From positions 248,001-312,000 of the forward strand of contig NZ_FXWP01000013.1 of NCBI RefSeq assembly GCF_900184035.1: DNA of 64,000 bases, given 5' to 3'. Below the pieces are notes generated by a model, which was given only the letters and a program-made list of their open reading frames with translations, was not told the origin of the DNA and ran no database searches. A program made the translations under genes and the position numbers. The stretch is from Kosakonia pseudosacchari (GTDB lineage Bacteria > Pseudomonadota > Gammaproteobacteria > Enterobacterales > Enterobacteriaceae). Positions 21,782-31,933 of the stretch are shown here, one piece after another; the stretch's first letter is position 1; each line of letters starts with the position of its first letter.

Positions 21782-22016
21782 GGCAGCCAGTAGTCCTGTT
21801 TTTGCTACAGCTACAAATGTAGCGTTGTTACGTGATTTTTCGAAAGGCATAGCATAGCCCAAACGCCACTCTCAAAACAGCCTTTCCGCGAGGCGGGAAT
21901 GAAATTGCCGCAGCCGTTGGCGGCTAATTTTTTGTCGACAGTGCGGGCGAGTCGGCACTGAGAGCAAGAAATAACGTCTACCATTAGAGAGAGTTACTGA
22001 ACCGGGAGGCGAAACG

Positions 22017-22499
22017 ATGAACAAGGTTGCTCATTTTTACCGTGAACTGGTAGCGGCGTTGACCGAGCGTCTACGCAATGGAGAGCGAGATATTGACGTA
22101 TTGGTTGAACAAGCGCGCCTGCGCGTGGCGAAGACCGGCGAGTTAACGCGTACCGAGGTTGACGAGCTGATGCGCGCCATTCGCCGCGATCTGGAAGAGT
22201 TCGCCCTCAGTTACAGCGAAAGCCAGGAAGAAGTCACCGACAGCGTGTTTATGCGAGTGATTAAAGAGAGTATCTGGCAGGAGCTGGCAGATATCACCGA
22301 TAAAACCCAGCTTGAGTGGCGCGAAGTGTTCCAGGATCTCAATCACCACGGCGTGTATCACAGCGGCGAAGTGGTAGGGCTTGGGAATCTGGTCTGTGAG
22401 AAGTGCCACTTTCATCTGGCGGTTTACACGCCGGATGTGTTGCCATTATGCCCGAAATGCGGACATGACCAATTCCAGCGCCGCCCGTTTGAACCGTAA
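22017..22499 (+). CDS. ybeL: Conserved zinc-ribbon protein YbeL (DUF1451)
   Basis: 160-aa cytoplasmic protein of unknown function. The first 120 residues are highly charged and helical. The C-terminus holds a two-cysteine-pair zinc ribbon (CEKCHFH, then CPKCGHDQF). The start has GGGAGG 7 nt upstream. It is divergent from leuS. Its leader contains a weak terminator-like hairpin (21912-21925 followed by T6). Function cannot be inferred beyond likely nucleic-acid or protein binding through the ribbon. Confidence 0.9.
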   Translation: MNKVAHFYRELVAALTERLRNGERDIDVLVEQARLRVAKTGELTRTEVDELMRAIRRDLEEFALSYSESQEEVTDSVFMRVIKESIWQELADITDKTQLEWREVFQDLNHHGVYHSGEVVGLGNLVCEKCHFHLAVYTPDVLPLCPKCGHDQFQRRPFEP

Positions 22500-22502
22500 T
22501 CC

Positions 22503-22534
22503 AAAAAAAGCGCCTGCCCGGTGTGGGCAGGCGC
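22503..22534 (-). terminator. Terminator of the gltIJKL operon
   Basis: Perfect 10-bp stem GCGCCTGCCC (22510-22519) / GGGCAGGCGC (22525-22534). On the minus strand a seven-T run follows directly, right after the gltL stop. It has no T run on the plus side, so it mainly serves gltL. Confidence 0.93.
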
Positions 22535-22540
22535 AGGTTG

Positions 22541-23266
22541 TTAATGCAGAATTTTTGCGAGGAAGTCTTTAGCACGTTCGGATTTCGGGTTATCGAAGAA
22601 AGCGTCTTTCTCTGAATCCTCGACAATTTTCCCTTCATCCATAAAGATCACCCGGTTCGCCACTTTGCGGGCAAAGCCCATTTCGTGGGTCACCACCATC
22701 ATGGTCATGCCTTCGTTCGCCAGCTCGACCATCACGTCCAGCACTTCGTTGATCATCTCTGGATCGAGTGCGGAAGTCGGCTCATCAAACAGCATTGCCA
22801 CCGGATCCATACAGAGCGCACGCGCAATCGCCACGCGCTGCTGCTGACCGCCTGAGAGTTGCGCCGGAAACTTATTCGCATGCGCTGACAAACCAACGCG
22901 CTCCAGCAACTTGAGCCCTTTTTCCCGTGCAGCGGCTTTATCACGCTTCAGCACTTTTACCTGTGCCAGCGTCAGGTTTTCGATAATCGACAAGTGCGGG
23001 AACAATTCAAAGTGCTGAAACACCATCCCGACGTGAGAACGCAGCTTCGCCAGATCGGTTTTCTTGTCATTCACTTTGGTGCCGTTGACGACAATCTCGC
23101 CTTTCTGCACCGGTTCCAGACCGTTGACGGTTTTAATCAGCGTGGATTTACCGGAGCCGGACGGCCCGCAAACCACAACCACTTCGCCTTTTTTCACTTC
23201 GGTGGAACAATCGGTCAACACCTGAAAGTGACCATACCATTTAGAAACATTTTTCAGGGAAATCAT
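22541..23266 (-). CDS. gltL: Glutamate/aspartate ABC transporter ATP-binding protein GltL
   Basis: ATPase of the periplasmic-binding-protein-dependent glutamate/aspartate importer. 241 aa. Walker [10 protein letters not shown], signature [15 protein letters not shown], Walker [14 protein letters not shown] and the switch His (VVTHEMGFA) are intact. The first base of gltL coincides with the last of gltK, indicating coupled translation. Confidence 0.97.
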   Translation of the reverse strand: MISLKNVSKWYGHFQVLTDCSTEVKKGEVVVVCGPSGSGKSTLIKTVNGLEPVQKGEIVVNGTKVNDKKTDLAKLRSHVGMVFQHFELFPHLSIIENLTLAQVKVLKRDKAAAREKGLKLLERVGLSAHANKFPAQLSGGQQQRVAIARALCMDPVAMLFDEPTSALDPEMINEVLDVMVELANEGMTMMVVTHEMGFARKVANRVIFMDEGKIVEDSEKDAFFDNPKSERAKDFLAKILH

Positions 23267-23940
23267 TAGACGGTCCTTTTCTTCAGCCAGCTGACCAACA
23301 GCGAAGCACTCAAACTGATAACAAAATAGACAGCACCAGCAAACAGGATCATTTCAACCTGCGTACCATCGCGCTCGCCAATAGTAGATGCGGTGCGGAA
23401 GAAGTCCGCGAGGCTCAGGACATAGACCAACGAGGTATCCTGGAACAGCACAATGCCCTGCGTAAGCAGCAACGGAACCATGGCGCGAAACGCCTGCGGC
23501 AGGATGATGAGTTTCATAGACTGCCAGTGCGTCATACCCAACGCCAGTGCGGCACTGGACTGCCCACGGGAGATACTCTGGATGCCTGCGCGAATGATTT
23601 CTGAATAGTAGGCCGCTTCAAACATTGAAAAGGCCACCATCGCTGAAATCAGGCGGATATCGGTTTTGGGTGACAGGCCGAGCACGTTTTGCAGAAAACC
23701 CGGCACGATCAAATAAAACCACAACAGCACCATCACCAGCGGAATGGAGCGGAACACGTTAACGTAGCTCTTGGCGAACCAGCGCAGCGGGGCGAAAGTG
23801 GACAGGCGCATTACCGCCAACAGCGTTCCCCAGACGATACCGACAACAATCGCAATCGCCGTGATCTTCAACGTGACGATCAGACCCGCGACCAGGTACG
23901 GCAACGAAGGGACGATTGAACTCCAGTCAAATTCGTACAT
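23266..23940 (-). CDS. gltK: Glutamate/aspartate ABC transporter permease GltK
   Basis: Inner-membrane permease half of the glutamate/aspartate importer. 224 aa with about five helices. The EAA loop motif ([20 protein letters not shown]) contacts GltL. It sits 2 bp downstream of gltJ and pairs with it as a heterodimer. Confidence 0.96.
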   Translation of the reverse strand: MYEFDWSSIVPSLPYLVAGLIVTLKITAIAIVVGIVWGTLLAVMRLSTFAPLRWFAKSYVNVFRSIPLVMVLLWFYLIVPGFLQNVLGLSPKTDIRLISAMVAFSMFEAAYYSEIIRAGIQSISRGQSSAALALGMTHWQSMKLIILPQAFRAMVPLLLTQGIVLFQDTSLVYVLSLADFFRTASTIGERDGTQVEMILFAGAVYFVISLSASLLVSWLKKRTV

Positions 23941-23942
23941 GA

Positions 23943-24683
23943 TTATTTGCCCCCCATATTGCCCGGCAGGCGAATTTTGCGTTCAACCAGGTTCATCACC
24001 AACATAATGAAAGCGTTAATTAATACATACGCAACGGTGATTGCCGTAAACGATTCCCAGGCATGTGCCGAGTAATCCAGCAATTTCCCTGCCTGCGCAG
24101 CCATGTCCACCAGGCCGATAGTGGAGGCGATGGCTGAGTTTTTTACCAGATTCATCATCTCCGATGTCATCGGCGGCACAATCACGCGATAGGCGTTAGG
24201 CAGCAATACATAACGGTAGGTTTGCGGCAGCGTCAGCCCCATCGCCAGACCGGCGTTTTTCTGGCCGCGCGGTAGCGACTGAATCGCGGCGCGTACCTGC
24301 TCGCAAACGCGCGCTGCAGTAAACAGCCCCAGGCAGACCATTGAGGAGACGAAGAACTGGATATTCGGATCCAGTTCTGATTTGAACCACATGCCGATAT
24401 CTTCTGGCAGCAGTTCCGGTACCACCAGGTACCAGGTGAAAAACTGCACGATCAGTGGCACGTTGCGGAACAGTTCGACATATAGGGTGCCAATGCCGGA
24501 CAAGAAACGGTTAGGGACGGTGCGCAGGATGCCAAACAGGGAACCGACCAGGAAAGCGATAATCCAGGCCGTCACGGAAAGCGCGATGGTGACCTGAAAA
24601 CCACTCCATAGCCAGCCAAGATAGGTGGTGTTGCCGAACGGGGCCTGTTCAAGGAATATTCCCCAGTTCCAGTCTATGGACAT
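23943..24683 (-). CDS. gltJ: Glutamate/aspartate ABC transporter permease GltJ
   Basis: Second permease subunit of the importer, 246 aa. Its own EAA loop ([20 protein letters not shown]) and the conserved segment [20 protein letters not shown] are visible. It starts 158 bp after gltI. The gap holds the SroC terminator, so gltJKL expression depends on read-through and is expected to be lower than gltI. Confidence 0.96.
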   Translation of the reverse strand: MSIDWNWGIFLEQAPFGNTTYLGWLWSGFQVTIALSVTAWIIAFLVGSLFGILRTVPNRFLSGIGTLYVELFRNVPLIVQFFTWYLVVPELLPEDIGMWFKSELDPNIQFFVSSMVCLGLFTAARVCEQVRAAIQSLPRGQKNAGLAMGLTLPQTYRYVLLPNAYRVIVPPMTSEMMNLVKNSAIASTIGLVDMAAQAGKLLDYSAHAWESFTAITVAYVLINAFIMLVMNLVERKIRLPGNMGGK

Positions 24684-24696
24684 AAATCTACTCCGG

Positions 24697-24841
24697 AAAA
24701 AAAAGGGTAGCAGCGCTACCCTCGAAGATTGTATGAAGAGCGAGTTTTCGTGTTGAGTGGGGAACGACCACTCAGCATATAGTCTGTCCGTGCTACTTCG
24801 ACAATCGAGAGGGCAGGTAAACCCGCCCCTAATGGTTTTAA
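24697..24841 (-). ncRNA. sroC: SroC small RNA (processed from gltI-gltJ mRNA), approximate ends
   Basis: The gltI-gltJ gap ends in a Rho-independent terminator (stem 24705-24711 / 24715-24721 plus eight T on the minus strand). In E. coli this interval yields SroC, a sponge that base-pairs with GcvB RNA and removes it. Here the minus-strand RNA contains GGACAGAC (24782-24789), complementary to the GUCUGUCC I recall in the 3' part of GcvB. The CAACAC stretch can also pair with the GU-rich R1 region. The 5' end is set by RNase E cleavage near the gltI stop and is a guess. Confidence 0.75.
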
Positions 24842-25768
24842 TTAGTTCAGAGCTTTGTCATTCGGTTCTTTGAACAGCGCTTTCATATCGTCAGAGAGAT
24901 CGAAATTGAGGTTCATGTTTTTTGGCGGAATTGGGTTTTTAAACCATTTATCGAAGGATTTTTCCGCGGCACCGGATGTCTGCAACTGCGCGATGGTGTC
25001 ATCCATCAGCTTTTTGAACTCCGGATCGTTTTTACGCAGCATACAGCCATAGGCTTCTTTTGATTGCGGTGTACCAACGATGTCCCAGTTGTCCGGTTTT
25101 TTCGCTTTCGCACGTTCACCCGCCAGCAGCGCGTCATCCATCATAAAGGCCACCGCACGGCCGCTTTCCAGCGTACGGAACGAGTCGCCATGGTCTTTCG
25201 CGCTGATAATACGCATATCCATTTTCTTCTCGTCGTTCAGCTTGTTCAGCAGAATTTCCGACGTAGTACCGGAAGTTACCACCACGGCTTTGCCTTTCAG
25301 GTCAGCGAAGTCTTTAATTGGGCCGCCTTTTTTGGTCAGTAGACGCGTGCCAACCACGAAAATGGTGTCAGAGAACGCCGCTTGTTTCTGACGTTCAACG
25401 TTATTGGTGGTGGAACCACATTCAAAATCGAAGGTGCCGTTTTGCAGCAGCGGGATACGGTTTTGTGAAGTGATTGGAATCAGTTTTACCGCCAGATCCG
25501 GCTTATTCAGTTTTTTCTTCACGGCTTCAACAATAGCGTTGGAGTAGTCCTGGGAGTAACCCACGACTTTTTGTTCATTGTCGTAGTAGGAGAACGGTAC
25601 GGAAGATTCGCGGTGACCGACGACGATAACGCCGTTTTTAGCAATTTTAGCCAGCGTAGCTTGTTGATCGGCCGGCGCTGCGTCGGCAGGTTTTGCATCT
25701 TCAGCATGCACCAGACCGGCGGACAGTCCCATCACCAGCATCGCGGCGGCCAGTTTACGTAATTGCAT
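24842..25768 (-). CDS. gltI: Glutamate/aspartate-binding periplasmic protein GltI
   Basis: Periplasmic substrate-binding protein of the GltIJKL importer. 308 aa with a 22-residue signal peptide ending VHA and an Asp/Ala-rich mature N-terminus. The SBP family-3 pattern is clear (GHRESSVPFSYYD, the DFECGSTTNNVERQK segment that binds the amino acid). It is a little longer than E. coli GltI because of extra residues after the signal peptide. A good AAAGGAG ribosome site precedes the ATG. Its leader has the CA-rich stretches expected for GcvB repression. Confidence 0.96.
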   Translation of the reverse strand: MQLRKLAAAMLVMGLSAGLVHAEDAKPADAAPADQQATLAKIAKNGVIVVGHRESSVPFSYYDNEQKVVGYSQDYSNAIVEAVKKKLNKPDLAVKLIPITSQNRIPLLQNGTFDFECGSTTNNVERQKQAAFSDTIFVVGTRLLTKKGGPIKDFADLKGKAVVVTSGTTSEILLNKLNDEKKMDMRIISAKDHGDSFRTLESGRAVAFMMDDALLAGERAKAKKPDNWDIVGTPQSKEAYGCMLRKNDPEFKKLMDDTIAQLQTSGAAEKSFDKWFKNPIPPKNMNLNFDLSDDMKALFKEPNDKALN

Positions 25769-26156
25769 ATCCAGACTCCTTTATCGTCAGCGCCAGAGAC
25801 GCGTATTGATACCCATTGTGTGTATTGTGTTTTTGTTGTTCTGCGACAATATCGTGCAGTGTCGTGTGTGTGTTTGTTACATTCAGTCTGGCTTAATGTA
25901 AAGATTTTGCTGCGGTATTGTTTATTTTTGCGAGGCGCGCCGCACCGTTTAGAGGCAAAAATCTCCCATTGCACCAGATTGGTGCTGCTACTGTTTCCTG
26001 TTGGTGCGACGTAAGTTGCACATAAGCGGATTTCATAGCTGCCTGATAGATATAAGCAAACCGCATGCCAAAAACGGCTTAATCGTAAATTTTGCGTAGC
26101 GAAGAGAGGATGCCCGGCAAGCAGACAGTCACCGGGCAGAACAGCGGGGAAAGGGA
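25769..26156. other. Intergenic region between gltI and lnt (388 bp)
   Basis: Contains the gltI leader and promoter region (about 25769-25930) and the 3' side of lnt. A 7-bp stem (26111-26117 / 26132-26138) lies after the lnt stop but lacks a T tract. No coding signal is seen; the long minus frame here has no ribosome site and runs through the gltI leader. Confidence 0.5.
25816..25879 (-). promoter_or_regulatory. CA-rich gltI leader, likely GcvB target
   Basis: Read on the minus strand, the leader carries ACAAACACACACAC (near 25863-25877) and ACAACAAAAACACAAT (near 25820-25840). In E. coli and Salmonella gltI is a direct GcvB target through such CA-rich enhancer sequence. Together with SroC downstream this predicts the known loop in which gltI mRNA yields the RNA that relieves its own repressor. 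Confidence 0.6.
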
Positions 26157-27695
26157 TTAACGGCGGCGCTGACGCAAGCCCATCACCAGGGCGCCAAAGC
26201 CCAGCAGCACGGTGATAATCCACAGCGGCCAGTTGCCCGTGCGGGCATACGGCGTGAGACCAGAGGTGGGCGTCACCTTCGCGGTTAATACTTCGCGAGT
26301 AAATTGCGGGATCATCGCCTGGATTTCACCCTGCGGGCCAATGACCGCAGTGATGCCGTTATTGGTGCTACGCAACAGCGGTCGCGCCAGCTCCAGCGCA
26401 CGCATCCGCGCCATCTGGAAGTGCTGCCACGGGCCGATGGATTTGCCAAACCAGGCGTCGTTCGAGATGGTCAGCAGGAAATCAGTATCCGGGCGGAAAT
26501 TATCACGCACCTGCTCGCCAAGGATGATTTCGTAGCAGATTGCCGCCGTCAGCGTTAGCCCATGAGCCGTCAGCGGAGGTTGTACATAAGCGCCACGGCT
26601 GAAGGAGGACATCGGTAAATCGAAGAACGGTGCCAGCGGGCGCAGAATCGACTCCAGCGGTACAAATTCGCCGAACGGCACCAGATGGTTTTTGTTGTAG
26701 CGATCGCTTGAGCTGTAGCTATACGCGTTGTCTTTGCCCAGTGTAATGATGGTGTTGTAGGTATCGTAGCGGTTTTGCTTATTGAGACGTGCATCGACAA
26801 TCCCGGTGATAAGCGTACTGTTGTTCGCCCGTAGCAGATTATCCATGGCGCTTAAAAAGCGTTGCTGGTTAATTTCCAGATCAGGAATGGCGGACTCCGG
26901 CCAGATGATCAACTGCGATTTACCCATCACTTGCTCACTGGCTTCGCTGTAGATTTTCAGCGTATTGAGCAACTGGTTTTCGTCCCACTTCATCGATTGT
27001 GGAATGTTCCCCTGCACCATCGACACCTGAGTGGTGCGCTCCGGCAGCAGTTGATACCACTGGATATAACGCAGCGGGAAGGGCAGAGCGAACAGCACAA
27101 CGGCGACAACCAGCGGGCGCAAGCGACGTTGCACTACCGCCAGCACCACCAGACCGCTCACCACCATCAGTAAGAAATTGATTGCTTCAACGCCAAGCAC
27201 CGGTGCAAGGCCTTTCAGCGGCCCATCTATCTGGCTGTAACCAAACTGGAGCCACGGGAAACCGGTCAGCACCCAGCCGCGCAGGAACTCGGTAATTTGC
27301 CAGACGACCGGTGCGGCAACGGCCAGGCGCAACCAGGTGGTATGCGGCCACAGACGCGACAAAATACCGGCGAACAGCCCGGTATAGAGCGACAAATAGG
27401 CCGCCAGCAGTACCACAAGGAAAATATTGACCGGGCCTGGCATGCCGCCGAACTGGGCGATACTGACATACACCCAGTGCACACCGCTACCAAACAGACC
27501 AAGCCCCCAGAAATAGCCAATCCAGGCAGCCTGTAACGGGCGGCGATTCAGGGTTAAACCCTGTAGACCAATCAGGGAGATAAGTGCGGCGGGCCAGAAG
27601 TCATAAGGAGAAAAAGCCAGCGTTCCGCTGGCTCCGAATAACAACGCCAGCAGCAGACGTATGCGCTGGCGCTCAAACAATGCGGCAAATACCAT
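26157..27695 (-). CDS. lnt: Apolipoprotein N-acyltransferase Lnt
   Basis: Adds the third acyl chain to the N-terminal cysteine of lipoproteins in the inner membrane, needed for Lol-dependent sorting. The 512 aa equal E. coli Lnt. Several N-terminal membrane helices precede a periplasmic nitrilase-like domain with Glu267 (WPESAIPD), Lys335 ([10 protein letters not shown]) and Cys387 (AICYE), the full catalytic triad. A last helix near residue 490 closes the protein. It follows corC by 5 bp. Confidence 0.98.
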   Translation of the reverse strand: MVFAALFERQRIRLLLALLFGASGTLAFSPYDFWPAALISLIGLQGLTLNRRPLQAAWIGYFWGLGLFGSGVHWVYVSIAQFGGMPGPVNIFLVVLLAAYLSLYTGLFAGILSRLWPHTTWLRLAVAAPVVWQITEFLRGWVLTGFPWLQFGYSQIDGPLKGLAPVLGVEAINFLLMVVSGLVVLAVVQRRLRPLVVAVVLFALPFPLRYIQWYQLLPERTTQVSMVQGNIPQSMKWDENQLLNTLKIYSEASEQVMGKSQLIIWPESAIPDLEINQQRFLSAMDNLLRANNSTLITGIVDARLNKQNRYDTYNTIITLGKDNAYSYSSSDRYNKNHLVPFGEFVPLESILRPLAPFFDLPMSSFSRGAYVQPPLTAHGLTLTAAICYEIILGEQVRDNFRPDTDFLLTISNDAWFGKSIGPWQHFQMARMRALELARPLLRSTNNGITAVIGPQGEIQAMIPQFTREVLTAKVTPTSGLTPYARTGNWPLWIITVLLGFGALVMGLRQRRR

Positions 27696-27700
27696 TTACA

Positions 27701-28579
27701 TTACTCATCCAGTTTCGGTTGCGGAGAATCATCCGGCATTCTGACATGGACCTGAATAATACGTCGACTATCAGCCATAGCGACCTTGAATTGGTAACCA
27801 TCAATGTCAATCGATTCGCCGCGCGCAGGCAAGTGGCCAAACGCCTGCATCACCAGACCGCCAATGGTGTCTACTTCATCATCACTGAAGTGGGTGCCGA
27901 AGGTTTCATTGAAATCTTCAATTGGTGCCAGTGCGCGTACTGTCCATGTATGGCGGCTAAGCTGGCGGAAATCGATATCCTCTTCTTCGTCATATTCGTC
28001 TTCGATTTCGCCGACAATAAGCTCGAGAATATCTTCAATCGTCACCAGACCGGACACGCCGCCGAACTCATCAATAACGATAGCCATATGGTAGCGCTGG
28101 GAACGGAACTCTTTCAGCATGCGATCGACACGCTTGCTTTCCGGCACCACTACCGCCTGGCGTAACACTTTTTCCATGCTGAACGCTTCGGCATCGCTGC
28201 GCATAAAAGGCAGCAAATCCTTAGCCATCAGGATCCCTTCGATGTGATCTTTATCTTCGCTGATCACCGGAAAACGCGAGTGGGCAGACTCGATAATGAC
28301 ATCGAGACATTCGTCCAGCGTCTGGTTGCGTTTCAGGGTAATCATTTGGGAGCGGGGGATCATGATGTCGCGAACGCGCTGGTCCGCAATATCCATTACC
28401 CCTTCCAGCATGTCGCGCGTATCGTTGTCGATAAGCTCGTTCTGCCCGGAGTCTCGGATCAGTTCCAGCAGTTCATCACGGTTTTTCGGTTCGCCGTGAA
28501 AGAGTTGGCTGAGTAAAAGGGAGAAGAATCCCTTTTTGTTGTTGGTGTTGTCGCTACTGTGTGAGTTATCGTCGCTCAT
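27701..28579 (-). CDS. corC: CBS-domain protein CorC/YbeX
   Basis: 292-aa cytosolic protein with two CBS domains (about residues 65-190) and a C-terminal CorC_HlyC domain. Classically tied to magnesium/cobalt efflux with CorA; more recent work links YbeX to ribosome metabolism. The start is ATG at 28579 ([11 protein letters not shown]) because the extension above it is not conserved. An acidic cluster ([14 protein letters not shown]) is evident. Part of ybeZ-ybeY-corC-lnt. Confidence 0.94.
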   Translation of the reverse strand: MSDDNSHSSDNTNNKKGFFSLLLSQLFHGEPKNRDELLELIRDSGQNELIDNDTRDMLEGVMDIADQRVRDIMIPRSQMITLKRNQTLDECLDVIIESAHSRFPVISEDKDHIEGILMAKDLLPFMRSDAEAFSMEKVLRQAVVVPESKRVDRMLKEFRSQRYHMAIVIDEFGGVSGLVTIEDILELIVGEIEDEYDEEEDIDFRQLSRHTWTVRALAPIEDFNETFGTHFSDDEVDTIGGLVMQAFGHLPARGESIDIDGYQFKVAMADSRRIIQVHVRMPDDSPQPKLDE

Positions 28580-28684
28580 GGCGTCGTGTGGGTTCTCGTG
28601 TTGGTTAATCTGTCGCTCGTCGCGCGTAAACTCAGCGCCGGACGGCATTTATAGTGAGTGGAGCGCAGTAATCTGCGCGCCAAC

Positions 28685-29152
28685 TTACTCTTTCTCGGAA
28701 ATGTACGGATCCTCATAGCCCAGAGCAAGCATTATATCTGTCTCGATCCCTTCCATCTCTTCGGCTTCATCGTCTGCGATATGGTCGTAACCGAGCAGGT
28801 GTAAACTGCCGTGCACCACCATGTGCGCCCAGTGAGCATCCAGCGGTTTGCCTTGCTCCTGGGCTTCCTGTTCCACAACCTGGCGGCAAATAATCAAATC
28901 ACCAAGTAGCGGCATTTCGATCCCTGGCGGTGCTTCAAACGGGAAAGAGAGCACGTTAGTCGGCTTATCCTTCCCGCGGTAGGTCAGGTTCAGTTCGTGG
29001 CTTTCCGCATTGTCGACCAGGCGAATGGTGACTTCCGCTTCTTCCTGAAATTGCGGAATAACGGCGTCAAGCCACTTCTGGAACTGCGCTTCTTCCGGCA
29101 GGCCGCTGTTATCTTCACACGCCAACTGTAGATCAAGGATCACCTGACTCAT
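28685..29152 (-). CDS. ybeY: Endoribonuclease YbeY
   Basis: Metal-dependent RNase needed for 16S rRNA 3' maturation and ribosome quality control. 155 aa. The zinc site [11 protein letters not shown] is intact. Its first four bases overlap the ybeZ stop, so the two are translationally coupled, fitting their reported partnership. Confidence 0.97.
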   Translation of the reverse strand: MSQVILDLQLACEDNSGLPEEAQFQKWLDAVIPQFQEEAEVTIRLVDNAESHELNLTYRGKDKPTNVLSFPFEAPPGIEMPLLGDLIICRQVVEQEAQEQGKPLDAHWAHMVVHGSLHLLGYDHIADDEAEEMEGIETDIMLALGYEDPYISEKE

Positions 29153-30195
29153 TTCTGCTCCTGCTCCTGGGCTTCGCGTTTGCGCTCGGCGGCCAGTTCT
29201 GCTTTACGTTTCTGTTCGGCTTCTTCCCACGCTTCATAGGCAATAACGATACGGGCAACCACTGGATGGCGTACGACATCTTCGCTGTGGAAGAAGTTAA
29301 AGCTGATTTCGTCGACGTTCGCCAGCACTTCAATGGCGTGACGCAAACCGGATTTGGTGTTGCGCGGCAGGTCAATCTGCGTGACATCGCCGGTAATCAC
29401 CGCTTTGGAGTTAAAACCAATACGCGTCAGGAACATTTTCATCTGTTCGATGGTGGTGTTCTGGCTCTCATCAAGAATGATAAACGCGTCGTTTAGCGTA
29501 CGGCCGCGCATATAGGCTAACGGCGCGACTTCAATAACGTTACGCTCAATCAGCTTTTCGACGCGTTCAAAGCCAATCATCTCAAACAGCGCGTCATACA
29601 GTGGGCGCAGATAAGGATCGACTTTTTGGCTGAGATCGCCGGGCAGGAAGCCGAGTTTTTCACCCGCTTCTACCGCCGGGCGTGTCAGCAGAATGCGGCG
29701 CACTTCCTGACGCTCCAGCGCATCCACCGCAGCGGCGACGGCAAGGTAGGTTTTACCGGTGCCCGCCGGACCCACGCCGAAGGTGATGTCGTGGTCGAGA
29801 ATATTGGCGACGTACTGCGCCTGGTTCGGCGTGCGCGGTTTAATCACGCCACGCTTGGTTTTGATATGAATTGCTTTGCCGTACTCCGGCACGCTTTCGG
29901 CGCTCTGCTCCAACACGCGCGCTTCTTTGATAGCCAGATGGATCTGTTCCGGTTCGATATCCTGGATCTGACCGCGCATTGGGGCGGTATCGACATACAG
30001 GGTGCGCAGAATATCGGCCGCGGCATTAACGCAAATTTCGCGTCCGGTGAGTTTGAAGTGATTATCGCGGCGGTTGATTTCGATGCCCAGTCGCCGCTCC
30101 AGTTGTTTGATGTTGTCGTCAAACGGGCCGCACAGACTTAGCAGACGTGCGTTGTCCGCTGGCTCAAGGGTAATTTCACGCGTATCTATATTCAA
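29149..30195 (-). CDS. ybeZ: PhoH-like ATPase YbeZ
   Basis: 348-aa PhoH-family NTPase and probable RNA helicase that partners YbeY. An N-terminal KH-like region precedes Walker [12 protein letters not shown] and Walker B ([11 protein letters not shown]). The C-terminus is a Lys/Glu/Arg-rich helix. The start is TTG at 30195 with GAGGAA just upstream, matching the family N-terminus [12 protein letters not shown]. Confidence 0.95.
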   Translation of the reverse strand: MNIDTREITLEPADNARLLSLCGPFDDNIKQLERRLGIEINRRDNHFKLTGREICVNAAADILRTLYVDTAPMRGQIQDIEPEQIHLAIKEARVLEQSAESVPEYGKAIHIKTKRGVIKPRTPNQAQYVANILDHDITFGVGPAGTGKTYLAVAAAVDALERQEVRRILLTRPAVEAGEKLGFLPGDLSQKVDPYLRPLYDALFEMIGFERVEKLIERNVIEVAPLAYMRGRTLNDAFIILDESQNTTIEQMKMFLTRIGFNSKAVITGDVTQIDLPRNTKSGLRHAIEVLANVDEISFNFFHSEDVVRHPVVARIVIAYEAWEEAEQKRKAELAAERKREAQEQEQK

Positions 30196-30337
30196 ACTGT
30201 TCCTCTTTTCGATGTGTCGAGGGCTATGCCCATTAGGGAATTATTCACGGCATATAAAGAAGTCGCAAGCATTGCGCAAGATGTTGGGGTCGGCGAGGGG
30301 AAAAGCAAGGCCTGCCAGATAGGGCAGGCCGGTGGCA

Positions 30338-31762
30338 TTATGGTTGGTACAGACCGACGCCGAGATCGTTCTCTTTACGCGTACGGGCAATAACAGATTG
30401 CGGTGATTCCACCACGCGCAGTCCCATTTCCTCTTCGGTACGCACCAGCACGCCGCGCAGGGAGTTCGGGTAGACATCGACGATTTCCACATCGACAAAT
30501 TTACCGATCATCTCCGGCTTGCCTTCGAAGTTCACCACGCGGTTATTTTCGGTGCGGCCGGACAGCTCCATGATGTTCTTACGCGAAGTACCTTCTACCA
30601 GGATGCGCTGGGTCGTGCCGAGCATACGGCGGCTCCAGGCCATCGCCTGTTGGTTAATACGCTCTTGCAGAATGTACAGGCGCTGTTTTTTCTCCTCTTC
30701 CGGCACATCATCTACCATATCGGCAGCGGGCGTGCCCGGGCGTGCGGAGAAGATAAAGCTGTAGCTCATGTCGAAGTTAACATCGGCAATCAGCTTCATG
30801 GTTTTTTCGAAGTCTTCGGTGGTTTCACCCGGGAAGCCGACGATAAAATCGGAGCTAATCTGAATGTCCGGCCGCGCCTCGCGCAGCTTACGGATGATCG
30901 CTTTGTATTCCAGTGCGGTATGCGTGCGGCTCATCAGGTTCAGTATGCGGTCAGAACCACTCTGCACAGGCAGATGCAGGAAGCTCACCAGCTCCGGGGT
31001 GTCGCGATAGACCTCGATAATGTCATCGGTGAATTCAATCGGATGGCTGGTGGTGAAACGGATGCGGTCGATACCATCAATAGCGGCGACCAGGCGCAGC
31101 AATTCAGCAAAGGTGCCGATGCTGCCATCGTAGTTTTCACCACGCCAGGCATTCACGTTCTGGCCAAGCAGGTTCACTTCGCGTACGCCCTGTGCCGCCA
31201 GTTGCGCGATCTCAAACAGGATATCGTCGGCAGGGCGGCTGACTTCTTCACCACGGGTATAAGGCACCACGCAGTAAGTGCAGTATTTGTTACAGCCTTC
31301 CATTATTGATACAAACGCGGTCGGGCCTTCGGCACGCGGTTCCGGTAAGCGATCGAATTTTTCAATTTCCGGGAAGCTGATATCGACTACCGGGCTACGG
31401 GTGCCGCGTACGGAGTTGATCATTTCCGGCAAGCGGTGCAGGGTTTGCGGCCCAAAAATAATGTCGACATAGTGCGCGCGCTGGCGAATATGATCGCCTT
31501 CCTGAGACGCTACGCAGCCGCCAACACCGATAATCAGATCGGGGTTTTTCTCTTTCAGCAGCTTCCAGCGGCCTAACTGATGGAAGACTTTTTCCTGAGC
31601 CTTTTCACGGATTGAGCAGGTATTAAGCAGCAGCACATCCGCTTCTTCCGCCACCTCGGTCAGTTGATAGCCGTGAGTGGCATCCAGCAGATCGGCCATC
31701 TTCGATGAATCGTATTCGTTCATCTGACAGCCCCAGGTTTTTATGTGGAGTTTTTTTGTCAT
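30338..31762 (-). CDS. miaB: tRNA-2-methylthio-N6-isopentenyladenosine synthase MiaB
   Basis: Radical-SAM methylthiotransferase that modifies A37 of tRNAs reading UNN codons. 474 aa. The N-terminal UPF0004 domain holds one cluster (first Cys at residue 12 in WGCQMNEYD), the radical-SAM motif is CNKYCTYC, and a TRAM domain is at the C-terminus. The 142-bp gap to ybeZ has a strong stem (30309-30316 / 30323-30330) with only a poor T tract, so read-through into ybeZ is possible. It is divergent from ubiF. Confidence 0.97.
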   Translation of the reverse strand: MTKKLHIKTWGCQMNEYDSSKMADLLDATHGYQLTEVAEEADVLLLNTCSIREKAQEKVFHQLGRWKLLKEKNPDLIIGVGGCVASQEGDHIRQRAHYVDIIFGPQTLHRLPEMINSVRGTRSPVVDISFPEIEKFDRLPEPRAEGPTAFVSIMEGCNKYCTYCVVPYTRGEEVSRPADDILFEIAQLAAQGVREVNLLGQNVNAWRGENYDGSIGTFAELLRLVAAIDGIDRIRFTTSHPIEFTDDIIEVYRDTPELVSFLHLPVQSGSDRILNLMSRTHTALEYKAIIRKLREARPDIQISSDFIVGFPGETTEDFEKTMKLIADVNFDMSYSFIFSARPGTPAADMVDDVPEEEKKQRLYILQERINQQAMAWSRRMLGTTQRILVEGTSRKNIMELSGRTENNRVVNFEGKPEMIGKFVDVEIVDVYPNSLRGVLVRTEEEMGLRVVESPQSVIARTRKENDLGVGLYQP

Positions 31763-31933
31763 CGACTTGCTCTTGCTTAAGTTCGTATACGCTGAGTATG
31801 ACGGGTATCAGCCAGGATTGCAGGCCGCGTATTGTAATGCTTTGGTCGCGTGCTGACCAGTATGACGGTTGTCAGCCTCAAGGGGTAAAAAATCCGGTAA
31901 ACTTGACGGATTATCGTTGAAGGATAAGTAGCC

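Noticed and set aside
26111-26138. Rho-independent terminator after lnt
   Set aside because: The stem is good but no T tract follows on the lnt strand.
25732-26223. 163-codon frame overlapping the gltI leader and lnt end
   Set aside because: No ribosome site, poor composition, and it covers the regulatory leader of gltI and part of lnt.
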